A DNA stretch of 51,638 bases from SURF-32 sp964648365 (GTDB lineage: Bacteria; Planctomycetota; Phycisphaerae; UBA1845): NCBI GenBank assembly GCA_964648365.1, contig CAZYLK010000022.1, positions 1 through 51,638 of the forward strand, given 5' to 3'. The notes below the pieces were generated by a model. That model made no database searches. It had not been told where the DNA came from and saw only the letters and a program-made list of their open reading frames with translations. Of the stretch, positions 7,742-15,808 are shown piece by piece. Each line of letters starts with the position of its first letter. The stretch's first letter is position 1. The translations under genes were made by a program, and so were the position numbers.

Positions 7742-9718
7742 ATGACGACACACAACGCAGCCAATGACGGTGCGATCGGAAAGAACCATCCGCGCCGTTT
7801 CGTCCGATGCGGGATCGGCCATTCGCTTAGACCCCTGCTTTGGGCGGGGTGCGCGGTCGCCGCCGGCCTGCTGACGGCCCGATCCGCCGCCGCCAAGCCG
7901 CCGAACGTCGTGCTGATCGTCACCGACGACCAGCGCTGGGACACCCTGCCGGGCGTCGCGCCGGACTACATGCCGCAGGATGTCATGCCCCATTTGGGCG
8001 AACTGCTGATGGATCGCGGCACGGTGTTTGAGCAGGCGCTGGTGTCGGCGCCGCTCTGTTGCCCGTCGCGGGCGAGCCTGCTGTCGGGCGGCTTCCAGCC
8101 TTTCCACAACGGCATGAGGAACAATCTGTGGCCCAACGGCGGCGCCCGCCGCTTCAACGACACACGCACCGTCGCAACCTTCCTGAAGGCGAAGAACTAT
8201 CGGACGGCGCTGGTCGGCAAGTACCTCAACGAGTACGGACTCCTCGCCGGGCAGGACACGCACGGCGATCCCATCGCGCCGGGTCGCTACGTACCGCCGG
8301 CGTGGGACGTCTGGGTCGGGCAGGACAACGGAAACTACAACAACTACAACTTCACGCTTGGTATCAGCGGCGCCGGCGGGCCGGAAGCGGGCGTGCTCCT
8401 GCCGGACGACGCGGGCGACCTGGAGGACTGGCTCCAGCGACTGGAGAGTCAGGGTTTTCCGCCGACCATGATCGACTACTTCCGCAGCATCGACGTCCGA
8501 AGTCCGCCGTACGTCACTGATTTTCAGGCCGACCTCGCGGTAGCGTTCGTCGAGGACGCCGCCCGCTGGCAGCAGCCGTTCTTCCTGATGGTCTCGACCA
8601 CGGCCAATCACGTCGGCGCCAAACCGCATCCCGACGACGAGGGGCGGTTTCCGGACTTCGAGTATCGCGCCCGTGGCTGGGGCGAGGGCACGCTGACCGA
8701 CAAGCCGGACTACATCCGCGAAGAGTCCAAGGACTTCGAAGGCTACTACGACGGCAGCATCGAGTTTACCGGCGACGGCCGCACGCCTGACGAACTGTTC
8801 GCCGACATGTTGCGAACGCTGGTGGCGGTCGATCGGATGGTGCGCGACCTGGTCGAGGCCGTCGAAGCCGACCCGGACCTGCGCGACAACACGTACTTCG
8901 TCTTCACCAGTGACCACGGGTATCAGTGGGGCGAACACAAGGCATTCCACAAGGAAAAGCCCTACGAAGAGAGCATCCGCGTGCCGCTGGTGATCCGGGC
9001 GCCCGGCCAGACGGAACCCAGGACGCACAAGAAGATCGTGGCTGCGAATCTCGATCTGGCCGCCACCCTTTTCGAACTGGCCGGCTACGATCGCGAGTAC
9101 ATCAAGGCCGAGATCGGCAGCGACGGCGAGAGCCTGGTGCCGATCCTGGACGGGTCGGAGCCCAAAGTGCGAAAAGACCTGCTCCTCGAAGACATGCGCA
9201 TGACCATCCCGAGCTGGTCCTGCATTCGCGGCCAGAAATGGAAGTACATCAGCTACGACGACGGCGAGGAAGAGCTGTATAACCTGAAGGCCGACCCGTT
9301 CGAACTGCTCAGCAAGCACGACAGCGACAACCCCAAGCACGTCAAGAAAAAAGCGAAGCTCATCAAGCAACTGGACAAGCGGCAGGGGTTGTTCTATGCG
9401 TTCGAGTACGGCGCCGATCGTACCTCGCTGCCGAACGCACGGCGCGGCGACGCCTACGAGTTCACGATGGCGTCGGTGGGCGGCGAAGGAAAGGTCTCGT
9501 GGGATCTCTACGAGGATCCCGACCTTCCCGACCCCGGCAATTGCGAAGGCCGAATGCCCGCCGGGCTGGAGGTCACGTCCGACGGCCTGATCACCGGCAC
9601 ACCGACGGAGACCGGATGCTTCATCTTCTGGGTCCGCGGCCGCGACCGCACCGAATCGCCCATCGACGGTCAGCCGCAGACGTTCTACAAAAAGATGCGG
9701 CTCAAGGTCACGAACTGA
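7742..9718 (+). CDS. Exported sulfatase with C-terminal Ig-like tail
   Basis: A 658-residue type I sulfatase, expected to hydrolyse sulfate esters outside the cytoplasm. Residues 1-50 form a long signal peptide ending in SAAAKPP. The metal-binding NVVLIVTDDQRWDTLP block follows, then the formylglycine motif CCPSRASLLSG (about residues 105-115), in which the first Cys of CxPSR is the modified residue. TSDHGYQWGEHKAFHKEKPYEE carries later active-site residues. The last 85 residues (MPAGLEVTSDGLITGTPTETG) match a putative Ig (He_PIG) fold, often used for surface binding. I chose the ATG at 7742 because GAGG/TGGGG precedes it and the signal peptide begins there; the frame stays open to 7484. It stands alone; no sulfatase-modifying enzyme is nearby. 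Confidence 0.9.
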   Translation: MTTHNAANDGAIGKNHPRRFVRCGIGHSLRPLLWAGCAVAAGLLTARSAAAKPPNVVLIVTDDQRWDTLPGVAPDYMPQDVMPHLGELLMDRGTVFEQALVSAPLCCPSRASLLSGGFQPFHNGMRNNLWPNGGARRFNDTRTVATFLKAKNYRTALVGKYLNEYGLLAGQDTHGDPIAPGRYVPPAWDVWVGQDNGNYNNYNFTLGISGAGGPEAGVLLPDDAGDLEDWLQRLESQGFPPTMIDYFRSIDVRSPPYVTDFQADLAVAFVEDAARWQQPFFLMVSTTANHVGAKPHPDDEGRFPDFEYRARGWGEGTLTDKPDYIREESKDFEGYYDGSIEFTGDGRTPDELFADMLRTLVAVDRMVRDLVEAVEADPDLRDNTYFVFTSDHGYQWGEHKAFHKEKPYEESIRVPLVIRAPGQTEPRTHKKIVAANLDLAATLFELAGYDREYIKAEIGSDGESLVPILDGSEPKVRKDLLLEDMRMTIPSWSCIRGQKWKYISYDDGEEELYNLKADPFELLSKHDSDNPKHVKKKAKLIKQLDKRQGLFYAFEYGADRTSLPNARRGDAYEFTMASVGGEGKVSWDLYEDPDLPDPGNCEGRMPAGLEVTSDGLITGTPTETGCFIFWVRGRDRTESPIDGQPQTFYKKMRLKVTN

Positions 9719-9767
9719 CGCCCGAGCGGTCGCCGTACGCGCGGTTCGAGTCGGGCGAAAACCGCGG

Positions 9768-10169
9768 TCATAGCTGCGGGGGAGCACCCTGCCGGGATCG
9801 TACGATGCGTTCGAACTGGAGGCTCTCGGCGCCGAAGTTCAGCAGAAGTCACAACTCCATACCGGTCGCCTTCAGGTCGTTGCCCAGCTGCGACAGTTCG
9901 CGGTTCGTGGTTTCTGATAACGCTTTGAGTTCAACGAGGATCGAGTCGTAGCACACGAAGTCAGCCCTGGACACAACCCTCAGCGGGCGCCCTTTGTACT
10001 GAATCGCCACTTCCACCTCGCGCTGGGACGGGATCCGCTGATCCGAGAGTTCGAGCTCGAGTGCTTCCTGATACACCGGTCCGAGAAACCCGTGCCCAAG
10101 CTCACGATGAACCGCCATCGCGGCGCCGATGATGGCATGCGTCCGCGGATCCCTCGCCGGCTGGTTCAT
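9768..10169 (-). pseudogene. GxxExxY-family gene interrupted by an in-frame TGA
   Basis: The open part (9849-10169, 106 residues) matches the GxxExxY family, a small nuclease-fold-like protein of unsettled role: AIIGAAMAVHRELGHGFLGPVYQEAL, then YKG, DFVCYDSILVELKA and LGNDLKATGMEL. It stops at TGA (9849-9851). In the same frame the family's C-terminus continues (LLLNFGAESLQFERIV) to a TGA at 9768. One base change (GGA to TGA) at the usual Gly explains the break. The GxxExxY motif itself is also altered to GPVYQEAL. Read-through is possible but unsupported. It is most likely a recent pseudogene or a sequencing error. Confidence 0.8.
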
Positions 10170-10195
10170 GATTCGTCCTCGCCCAACGTGTGTGA

Positions 10196-10264
10196 TCCGC
10201 AGATTTCGCAGATTTTCATAGCGTGGGCAACGCCCGCGTTATGAGAATCTGCGCCATCTGCGGA
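10196..10264. repeat. Long inverted repeat between the GxxExxY gene and ftsK
   Basis: Arms of about 28 bases (10196-10223 and 10237-10264, four mismatches) contain TCCGCAGAT and CGCAGATT words. The loop holds its own small hairpin, GGGCAACGCCC. It could act as a bidirectional terminator for ftsK and, from the other side, an upstream element for the GxxExxY gene, but there is no T-tract. Confidence 0.65.
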
Positions 10265-10298
10265 CTTCCCTCTGCTTCTCTATAAACAGCGCCTCGCG

Positions 10299-12908
10299 TC
10301 AGTCCCAGGGCGGCTTTTCGTCGCCCTCCTCTTCTCGCGCTGCCGACCCCCCGTGGTCGTCGTCACCCGACTCATATTTCAATTCTTCATCATCAGCGGA
10401 GAAATCTTCCGCATCCGCCTCGTACTCGTCCGCCAGATCCTGCTGCACCTGCCGCTGGAGCGCTTCCCACTCTTTCAGCGTGATGTTGACTTCGCGGGCC
10501 TGGGAGCCTTTGTAGTCGCCGACGATGCCGGCTTCGGCCATCTGGTCGATCAGGCGCGAGGCGCGGGAGTAGCCGATGGTCAGACGCCGCTGGAGCAGGC
10601 TGACGCTGCCGCGCTTGGTTTGCAGGACGATCTTGACGGCTTCGTTGAAGAGCGGATCTCGCTCGCCGCTGGAACCTTCCTCGTCGGATTTGATCCGGCT
10701 CAGTTCGGGGTGGAACTCGGGCTTGCCCTTCGTCGCCATGTCGTCAAGTACGCGGTGGATTTCGGCGTCTTCCAGGTAGGTGCCCTGGCAGCGCAGCAGC
10801 TTGTGCGAGCCGGGCGGCAGGAACAGCATGTCGCCCTGGCCCATGAGCACTTCGCCGCCGTTCTGATCGAGCACGATGCGCGAGTCCATTCGCGACGCCA
10901 CGCGGAACGCGATGCGGCACGGCAGGTTGGACTTGATAAGACCCGTCACGACCTTCGCTTCCGGGCGCTGCGTGGCGACGACGATGTGAATGCCCACCGC
11001 TCGCGACTTCTGCGCCAGCCGCGACAGATGATGCTCGACTTCCTTGGCCGAGGTCATCATCAGGTCCGCCAATTCGTCAATCATGATGACGATGTAGGGC
11101 ATGTAGGTCGGGATGGCGGCCTTTTCCTGCTCGTTGCTGGGCTTGAGCCGCTCGTAGATTTTCTCGCTGCCGAGTTCATTGAAATTGACGATGTGCCGCA
11201 CGCCCGCCTCGGCCAGAAGCTCATAGCGCTCGTCCATCTTCGTCACCGCCCATTCGAGAATCTTCTCGGCCCGGGCCATGTCGGTAACGATGGGGCACAT
11301 CAGGTGCGGCACTTCCTTGAACTGGCTCATCTCGACCATCTTCGGATCGATCAGAATCAGCTTCACCCGATCCGGCGCCTTGGTCATGAGCAGCGACACG
11401 ATGATCGAGTTCATGCACACGCTCTTGCCGGAGCCGGTGGTGCCGGCGATCAGCAGGTGTGGCGCTTTGGCCAGGTCATGGATGAGCGCTTCGCCGCTGG
11501 CGTTCTTTCCTATGAAGATGGGCAGGGCCATCTTCTCACAGCGATCGCCGGCGATCATCATCAGTTCTTTGAGGCGGACTTTCTCCTTCTCGACGTTGGG
11601 CACCTCGATGCCGACGGTGTTCTTGCCCGGAATGGGCGCGACCACGCGAATGGCCGGGGCTTTCAACGCCCGCGCAATATCGTTGGACAGCGACGCGATC
11701 TGCGACACCTTGATGCCCGGCGCGAGCTTGAGCTCGAACATGGTAATGACCGGCCCGGTGTCGATCTCGACCACGTGCGCGTCGAGGCGGAACTCTTCCA
11801 GCGTCCGTTCCAGCACGCGAGCTTTGTCGCGGACGATCGCCTCCTGCTGGGCGGTGAAGCCGTATTCCGGCTCGTCGAGCAGCGTCAGGCTGGGCAGTTC
11901 CCAATTTTCTATGGTGCGCGGATAGGGCAGCAGCGGCTGCTGCTTCTGCGGGCGGGGGAAGTTGACCACGACGGGCTTGCGCTTCGGCGCGTCGTCGGGT
12001 GCGGCCGCTTCGACGTCCGCCTCTTCGTCGCCTTCCGCATCGACCGCGTCGTCCGCCGATGCCGCGTCGACGTTCCCCGTCACGTCACCCGCAGCCGGCT
12101 CGATCGGTACCGTCTCGACGGCGCCCTCCAGCGACGTCGGATTGAGCGTTGCCGTCTCTTCGCCCTCGTCATCCACGTCGCCGTTGGCCGGCGTTGCAGC
12201 CCTGGGCTTGCGATCCGCGGATGAACGGGCGGTCCTGGGCGGCGGCTGCGGATTCCGAAGCGGCAGCAGCGATCGCATTGACGCGCCCGCCGCGACCGGC
12301 GCCGGCCGGCCGCGGCCGAACCCGGTCATCGCGTCGAGGATCGCGCCCGCACGCTGCATGACCGGCGAACCCGGTGCCAGGAACTCCGGCAGGCGCAGCA
12401 CCCACCCCTCCGTCGCAAAGATCAGGCCGACGATGGCGCTGGCGGCCAGGATGATGATCGTGCCCAGGTTCGAGACGTTGCGGATGAGCAGTTCGCCCAG
12501 CAGCAGACCGACGGCTCCGCCGTTGCCGACCGGCAGCGCGGCCGCCGTCCGTGCGGAGATCAGGTGAGACGACGCGGCCGTGCAGGCCACCAGCAGCGTC
12601 AGGCCGAACCCGCGCTCCACGGCGCTGCCCACCCGTCCGCGGGTCAGCCAGGTGATCACCGCAAACGTCGCGAACAGCAGCAGCGGCCACGCCCCGTCGC
12701 CGAGGTAGTGCCGCAGCGCATACGCCGCGGCCGCGCCCACGCTGCCGCAGGCGTTGGCCACAGGCACGTTGTGCGGATACTGATGCGGGCTGGGCCAGTC
12801 GCCTGCGTCGAACGTCACCAGGGCGGGCCACAGAAACAGCAGCATGGCAATGGCGACGACGCGCCAGAGCGACTGCAACGACGAAGGCTTGCTGCCGCCG
12901 TCTGACAT
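10299..12908 (-). CDS. ftsK: DNA translocase FtsK/SpoIIIE
   Basis: An 869-residue septal DNA pump that clears and segregates chromosome ends at division. Residues 15-180 hold four or five membrane segments. Residues 200-330 are a Pro/Ala/acid-rich linker. The RecA-like motor has Walker A GTTGSGKSVCMNS, LILIDPKMVEMSQF, Walker B IVIMIDELADLMMT, the block SRLAQKSRAVGIHIVVATQRP, and the C-terminal gamma winged helix (SVSLLQRRLTIGYSRASRLIDQMAEAGIVG). An acidic tail follows. I prefer the ATG at 12908 (MSDGG) to the ATG at 12941, because the latter sits inside a CAGGCATCCTGCCTG palindrome. The linker is shorter than in E. coli FtsK and close to the SpoIIIE size class. Confidence 0.93.
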   Translation of the reverse strand: MSDGGSKPSSLQSLWRVVAIAMLLFLWPALVTFDAGDWPSPHQYPHNVPVANACGSVGAAAAYALRHYLGDGAWPLLLFATFAVITWLTRGRVGSAVERGFGLTLLVACTAASSHLISARTAAALPVGNGGAVGLLLGELLIRNVSNLGTIIILAASAIVGLIFATEGWVLRLPEFLAPGSPVMQRAGAILDAMTGFGRGRPAPVAAGASMRSLLPLRNPQPPPRTARSSADRKPRAATPANGDVDDEGEETATLNPTSLEGAVETVPIEPAAGDVTGNVDAASADDAVDAEGDEEADVEAAAPDDAPKRKPVVVNFPRPQKQQPLLPYPRTIENWELPSLTLLDEPEYGFTAQQEAIVRDKARVLERTLEEFRLDAHVVEIDTGPVITMFELKLAPGIKVSQIASLSNDIARALKAPAIRVVAPIPGKNTVGIEVPNVEKEKVRLKELMMIAGDRCEKMALPIFIGKNASGEALIHDLAKAPHLLIAGTTGSGKSVCMNSIIVSLLMTKAPDRVKLILIDPKMVEMSQFKEVPHLMCPIVTDMARAEKILEWAVTKMDERYELLAEAGVRHIVNFNELGSEKIYERLKPSNEQEKAAIPTYMPYIVIMIDELADLMMTSAKEVEHHLSRLAQKSRAVGIHIVVATQRPEAKVVTGLIKSNLPCRIAFRVASRMDSRIVLDQNGGEVLMGQGDMLFLPPGSHKLLRCQGTYLEDAEIHRVLDDMATKGKPEFHPELSRIKSDEEGSSGERDPLFNEAVKIVLQTKRGSVSLLQRRLTIGYSRASRLIDQMAEAGIVGDYKGSQAREVNITLKEWEALQRQVQQDLADEYEADAEDFSADDEELKYESGDDDHGGSAAREEEGDEKPPWD

Positions 12909-12929
12909 GTTGGAGTTTCCCAATGCAAG

Positions 12930-12952
12930 ACCGACAGGCATCCTGCCTGCGA
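12930..12952. repeat. GACAGGCATCCTGCCTGC palindrome at the ftsK start
   Basis: A short palindrome of the same design as hairpin A of the composite element, here overlapping the upstream in-frame ATG of ftsK. It may sit in the ftsK 5' leader. Confidence 0.5.
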
Positions 12953-13078
12953 CTTCCGTCCCACTTCACCGATCAGTAGGTATCGGTCCGGCCGGCCGCA
13001 GGGCTGCAAGGAAAGGCGGAGGCCCGCCGGCAACGGCAGCGCGACGCAATCCGCGGGGCCATTGAACCGTCGGCGGCG

Positions 13079-13260
13079 CGCGTGGCACGGGCATCTTGCC
13101 CGTGATTGCGACTCGGTATTCAGCCCGCCTGGAGGGGAACTGCTTCACGACGGGCAGGCGCGCCTGCGGCCCTCCGAATCACGGCCTGGAAGTCGATAAT
13201 CCGCCCGTAGCGGGGCCGTGCCACGTTCGAGCGTGCCCGCCGGGTCTGTCACGCACCCGC
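13079..13260. repeat. Two-hairpin composite repeat, copy 2
   Basis: Hairpin A is identical to copy 1. Hairpin B is partly degenerate (ATCACGGCCTGGAAGTCG, with CCGTGCCACG displaced to about 13215), followed by GCCCGCCGGG and GTCACGCACCC. It occupies the 472-base gap between ftsK and the PIN remnant; nothing else was recognised there. Confidence 0.7.
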
Positions 13261-13368
13261 CGGCAACACGCTCCGGCGCTGGCGCGGTCGGATCCCCGCG
13301 ACAGCGACCACGACGCCGGTCGGCCCGGACCACCGACGACCGCCCGAGCGAGGCCGGCAAAGAGAGGC

Positions 13369-13374
13369 TACAAT
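13369..13374 (+). promoter_or_regulatory. -10 element TACAAT for the PIN remnant operon
   Basis: TACAAT ends six bases before the ATG at 13381, so transcription would begin at or within a base or two of the start codon (leaderless). There is no convincing -35 box. Confidence 0.35.
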
Positions 13375-13380
13375 AGACCG

Positions 13381-13536
13381 ATGATGACGCCCCTTGCAAT
13401 CACCCGGCGGACGTACGTCGATGCGTCCGTGTTTGGCGGCGTGCTTGACGCTGCAAGCGCGTTGCTCGGCTACCGCGAGGTGGCCATTCACTCACCCAGC
13501 GAAGTCATCGCCTATGAAGACGAAGAAGACGTTTGA
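13381..13536 (+). pseudogene. PIN-domain toxin remnant with internal deletion
   Basis: A 51-residue frame joins the N-terminus of a PIN-domain toxin (TYVDASVFGGVLD, with the first catalytic Asp) directly to the family's C-terminal tail (LGYREVAIHSPSEVIAYEDEE). The roughly 100 residues between, with the remaining acidic catalytic residues, are missing. The deletion keeps the frame. The partner gene overlaps the end at 13514, the usual arrangement. The toxin must be inactive. The family comparison is from memory, but both ends are distinctive. Confidence 0.7.
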
Positions 13537-14147
13537 CTGCCTGAAGATGAAGGACGAAGCCCAGCAGCGCCGGGCCCGGATGCTGCAGGGCTTGTCGGAT
13601 GATGAGCGCCTGGAATTCTATCGTCAGGCCGGTGAGGCGCTGCGCCGGCGGCAGGAGCGCCTGCGGTCCGGCGGTGCGGATCAGCGTGAGTCTGACTCAC
13701 AGTAGCCGTTTTGCGCAACTCGCTGCGCGGCTCAAAACCCGCGTTCGGCCCATCGTCGTCCATCGCGCCGGAGGGCCATCTATACCACCACCGCCACCAC
13801 ACCGCCGCCGCCAGCCCGCCCGCGAGATAGCACAGCACGTCGAGCGGGTCCGGCACGGCCGGGCGGGCGCCGATCGGGGCAAGCGGCAGGGCGATCTCGA
13901 AGACGATCGAAATCACGATGATCGGGATCAGCACTTCGTGCCAGCAGGGCGGGCCGTCGTGCCCGCGAACGCGCAGCCGCGCCGCGGCCCAGGCGATCAT
14001 CGGCGTGACCAGCGGAACGCACAGCAGATCATTGACGTGGTCGTGGACGAAGCCGGCCGGCCATATCCGCTTGAGCAACAGGCGGTTCAACAGGTACGCC
14101 GCCACCGTCACGAGAAAGAGCGGATCTTTGAGGTAAGCGAATCGCAT
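13512..14147 (-). CDS. Small polytopic membrane protein, VanZ-like
   Basis: A 211-residue frame. The first 145 residues are a compact membrane protein (FLVTVAAYLLNRLLL; HDHVNDLLCVPLVTPMIAW; EVLIPIIVISIVFEIALPL; DVLCYLAGGLAAAVWWRWWY) with the HDH.NDL and GPP motifs of an uncharacterised VanZ-like planctomycete family. The last 65 residues are Pro/Ser/His-rich and lie antisense to the antitoxin-like gene, so they are probably read-through after loss of the native stop. It is the third gene of a three-gene operon (starting at 15482), beginning 3 bases after the previous stop. The function is unknown; VanZ relatives are linked to envelope chemistry. Confidence 0.65.
   Translation of the reverse strand: MRFAYLKDPLFLVTVAAYLLNRLLLKRIWPAGFVHDHVNDLLCVPLVTPMIAWAAARLRVRGHDGPPCWHEVLIPIIVISIVFEIALPLAPIGARPAVPDPLDVLCYLAGGLAAAVWWRWWYRWPSGAMDDDGPNAGFEPRSELRKTATVSQTHADPHRRTAGAPAAGAAPHRPDDRIPGAHHPTSPAASGPGAAGLRPSSSGSQTSSSSS
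13514..13705 (+). CDS. Small antitoxin-like partner of the PIN remnant
   Basis: A 63-residue protein (MKTKKTFDCLKMKDEAQQRR...LSDDERLEFYRQAGEALRRRQ) matching the short FDCxxMK partner proteins usually encoded next to this class of PIN toxin. It is helical and charged, with a Gln/Arg-rich end. The start ATG lies inside the last codons of the toxin remnant, so it is probably translationally coupled. It looks intact although the toxin is gutted. It is completely antisense to the 3' end of the gene at 13512-14147. Confidence 0.65.
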   Translation: MKTKKTFDCLKMKDEAQQRRARMLQGLSDDERLEFYRQAGEALRRRQERLRSGGADQRESDSQ

Positions 14148-14150
14148 GAG

Positions 14151-14801
14151 TCAATGTCCGGTGGGGATATGGGCGACGACGAGCCCGAACGCCGCGATGA
14201 CCGACAGGACGAGCGACAGCATCACGGGTGTCACAAAGCCAGAAACGCCGGGCGGCGGGGGACGCCAGCGGCACAGTGCCGTGAACAGCGCCGCGCCCAT
14301 GATGCCGGCGACTGCGGCGAGAATCACCGCTCGCGTCGGGTCATCCTCGAAAGTAAACTGGCGCAGCGTCGCGTTGCACTGAGCCCAGCCGCGCCCGTCG
14401 TCGCATGTGTCCGTGTCCACGCCGACCCCACCGGGCAGGCCGTCGCGCCCGTAGGAGCAGATCTCAAACCCATCGCCTTTGACGGCGTACCACAATTCGT
14501 GTTCCCAGCCATCGCGAAAGGTGCCGTCCTCATCGCGGTAGTCCACGTCGTATCCGGGGTCAAGCTGATCGAGCGTGGCGGGCGGTCGTGCGTGTCGCTC
14601 GACGTGGGCTTTGACCGCCTTGCTCGTCGCCCAGAGCGTGTGTTCCGTCCACCGGCCGCGCATGCCGAACGCAAACCGGCTGAGCGCCCCCCACGCTACC
14701 ACGTAGGTAATGACGAACAGGATCAGCGCGATCACGATCGCGACGATCACGATGCAGCGACGTGAGAGCGGTGCGTTGGATTCACCAGCCGGGTGCGTCA
14801 C
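14151..14801 (-). CDS. Membrane protein with GspG-like soluble loop, paralog B
   Basis: 216 residues: one membrane segment at about 15-40, a soluble domain of about 110 residues, then two membrane segments and the terminal sequence AHIPTGH. The soluble part resembles the C-terminal half of a type II secretion pseudopilin (GspG): DGWEHELWY, then SYGRDGLPGGVGVDTD, which in GspG bind calcium. Unlike GspG there is no prepilin cleavage motif, and membrane segments follow the domain. It is a tandem duplicate of the gene at 14832-15482, 30 bases apart. The function is unknown; the fold is inferred from motifs. Confidence 0.7.
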   Translation of the reverse strand: MTHPAGESNAPLSRRCIVIVAIVIALILFVITYVVAWGALSRFAFGMRGRWTEHTLWATSKAVKAHVERHARPPATLDQLDPGYDVDYRDEDGTFRDGWEHELWYAVKGDGFEICSYGRDGLPGGVGVDTDTCDDGRGWAQCNATLRQFTFEDDPTRAVILAAVAGIMGAALFTALCRWRPPPPGVSGFVTPVMLSLVLSVIAAFGLVVAHIPTGH

Positions 14802-14831
14802 GTCGGCGACATCCTGAACGGCCTCCCGCGG

Positions 14832-15482
14832 TCAGTGCCCGGACGGAATGGCATGCAGAAACACCAGAGCCGCGGTCACGACGCCCGTCAACGCAAGGGA
14901 CACAACCAGAGGCGTGATCACGCCGACCAGCCCCGGTCCCATCCGGTACCGCGTCAGCGACAGGTAGCACAGCGTCGCTCCCAGCAGGCCGCAGATGATG
15001 GCGACGTTGGCCGCCCGCCCGTCGTCCAGGTCACTTGCGAACTGTCCCAGCGTCGCCAGCGACTGATCCCAACCGCGGCCGTCGCTGTAGCCGTCCGTGT
15101 CCAGCCCGACGCCGCCTGCCAGTCCGTCTCGCCCCCAGGACCACAGCTCGAACTCGTCGCCGTGGACGGTGTATTCGAGGGCATGTCCCCAGCCGTCCAG
15201 CGGAACGCCGTCCGCACCGCGACTGAAATTGTCGTCGCCGGTCGGTACAAGTTCACGCAGCGTCGGAGGAAGTGTGCCCGTCGCTGCGCGCTGCGCTTGC
15301 ATCGCCCGTTGGACTCCCATCAGTGCGTCCTGCGTCGCAAATGGTCGGCGCCCGAACGGATACTCTCGCGCGTTCAGCCACGCGGCGACATAGGCGACGG
15401 ATGCGATGATCAACGCAACGACGATGGCCAGCACGGCCACCGTCCGGCCCGAAGTCCCGCTGCTGGCTTCGCCGGCGTCCAT
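14832..15482 (-). CDS. Membrane protein with GspG-like soluble loop, paralog A
   Basis: 216 residues, exactly the length of its neighbour, with the same plan: membrane anchor at about 14-38, pseudopilin-like domain (DGWGHALEY, SWGRDGLAGGVGLDTD), two C-terminal membrane segments and the ending HAIPSGH. Sequence identity to the neighbour is moderate, so the duplication is old and both copies are probably kept. It is the first gene of the operon running to 13512. The region upstream to 15808 holds no other convincing gene. Confidence 0.7.
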   Translation of the reverse strand: MDAGEASSGTSGRTVAVLAIVVALIIASVAYVAAWLNAREYPFGRRPFATQDALMGVQRAMQAQRAATGTLPPTLRELVPTGDDNFSRGADGVPLDGWGHALEYTVHGDEFELWSWGRDGLAGGVGLDTDGYSDGRGWDQSLATLGQFASDLDDGRAANVAIICGLLGATLCYLSLTRYRMGPGLVGVITPLVVSLALTGVVTAALVFLHAIPSGH

Positions 15483-15729
15483 AGATTCCCCATGCTATCG
15501 GCCGGCCGGAAGTTCGACCATTCCTGGCGTCGTTGCGGGCCGCCATCCACGTGGTGCGAGCATGGTTTGCCCGTGCGAGTGCATTTGGAATCCCGGCCGC
15601 GGACTGGCCGGACGCAGCGGGACGCGCCGATGAATCGTGGTGTGCCGGTGGCGCAGCCTGGCCGACGCCCATCGCCGGCCCTGTTGCAGGACGGACCCCC
15701 GACGGAACCCACAGCGGCGGGGCGCCCGC

Positions 15730-15759
15730 TTGCCCGGCGGGCGGCTGCCGCGCTACCAT
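15730..15759 (+). promoter_or_regulatory. Putative promoter for the CBS gene
   Basis: TTGCCC, 18 bases, TACCAT, 50 bases before the ATG at 15809. Moderate match. Confidence 0.3.
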
Positions 15760-15808
15760 CCTGTGTCTGACGCACGCCTGATCGAGCCTTTCGAAAAGGA
15801 GCCGGAAC

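Noticed and set aside
7550..9787. 745-codon antisense frame across the sulfatase
   Set aside because: A shadow frame caused by high GC third positions; the sulfatase frame has catalytic motifs.
9849..9851. Selenocysteine at the TGA of the GxxExxY gene
   Set aside because: The family has Gly, not Cys, at this point and no hairpin with the known SECIS shape was seen.
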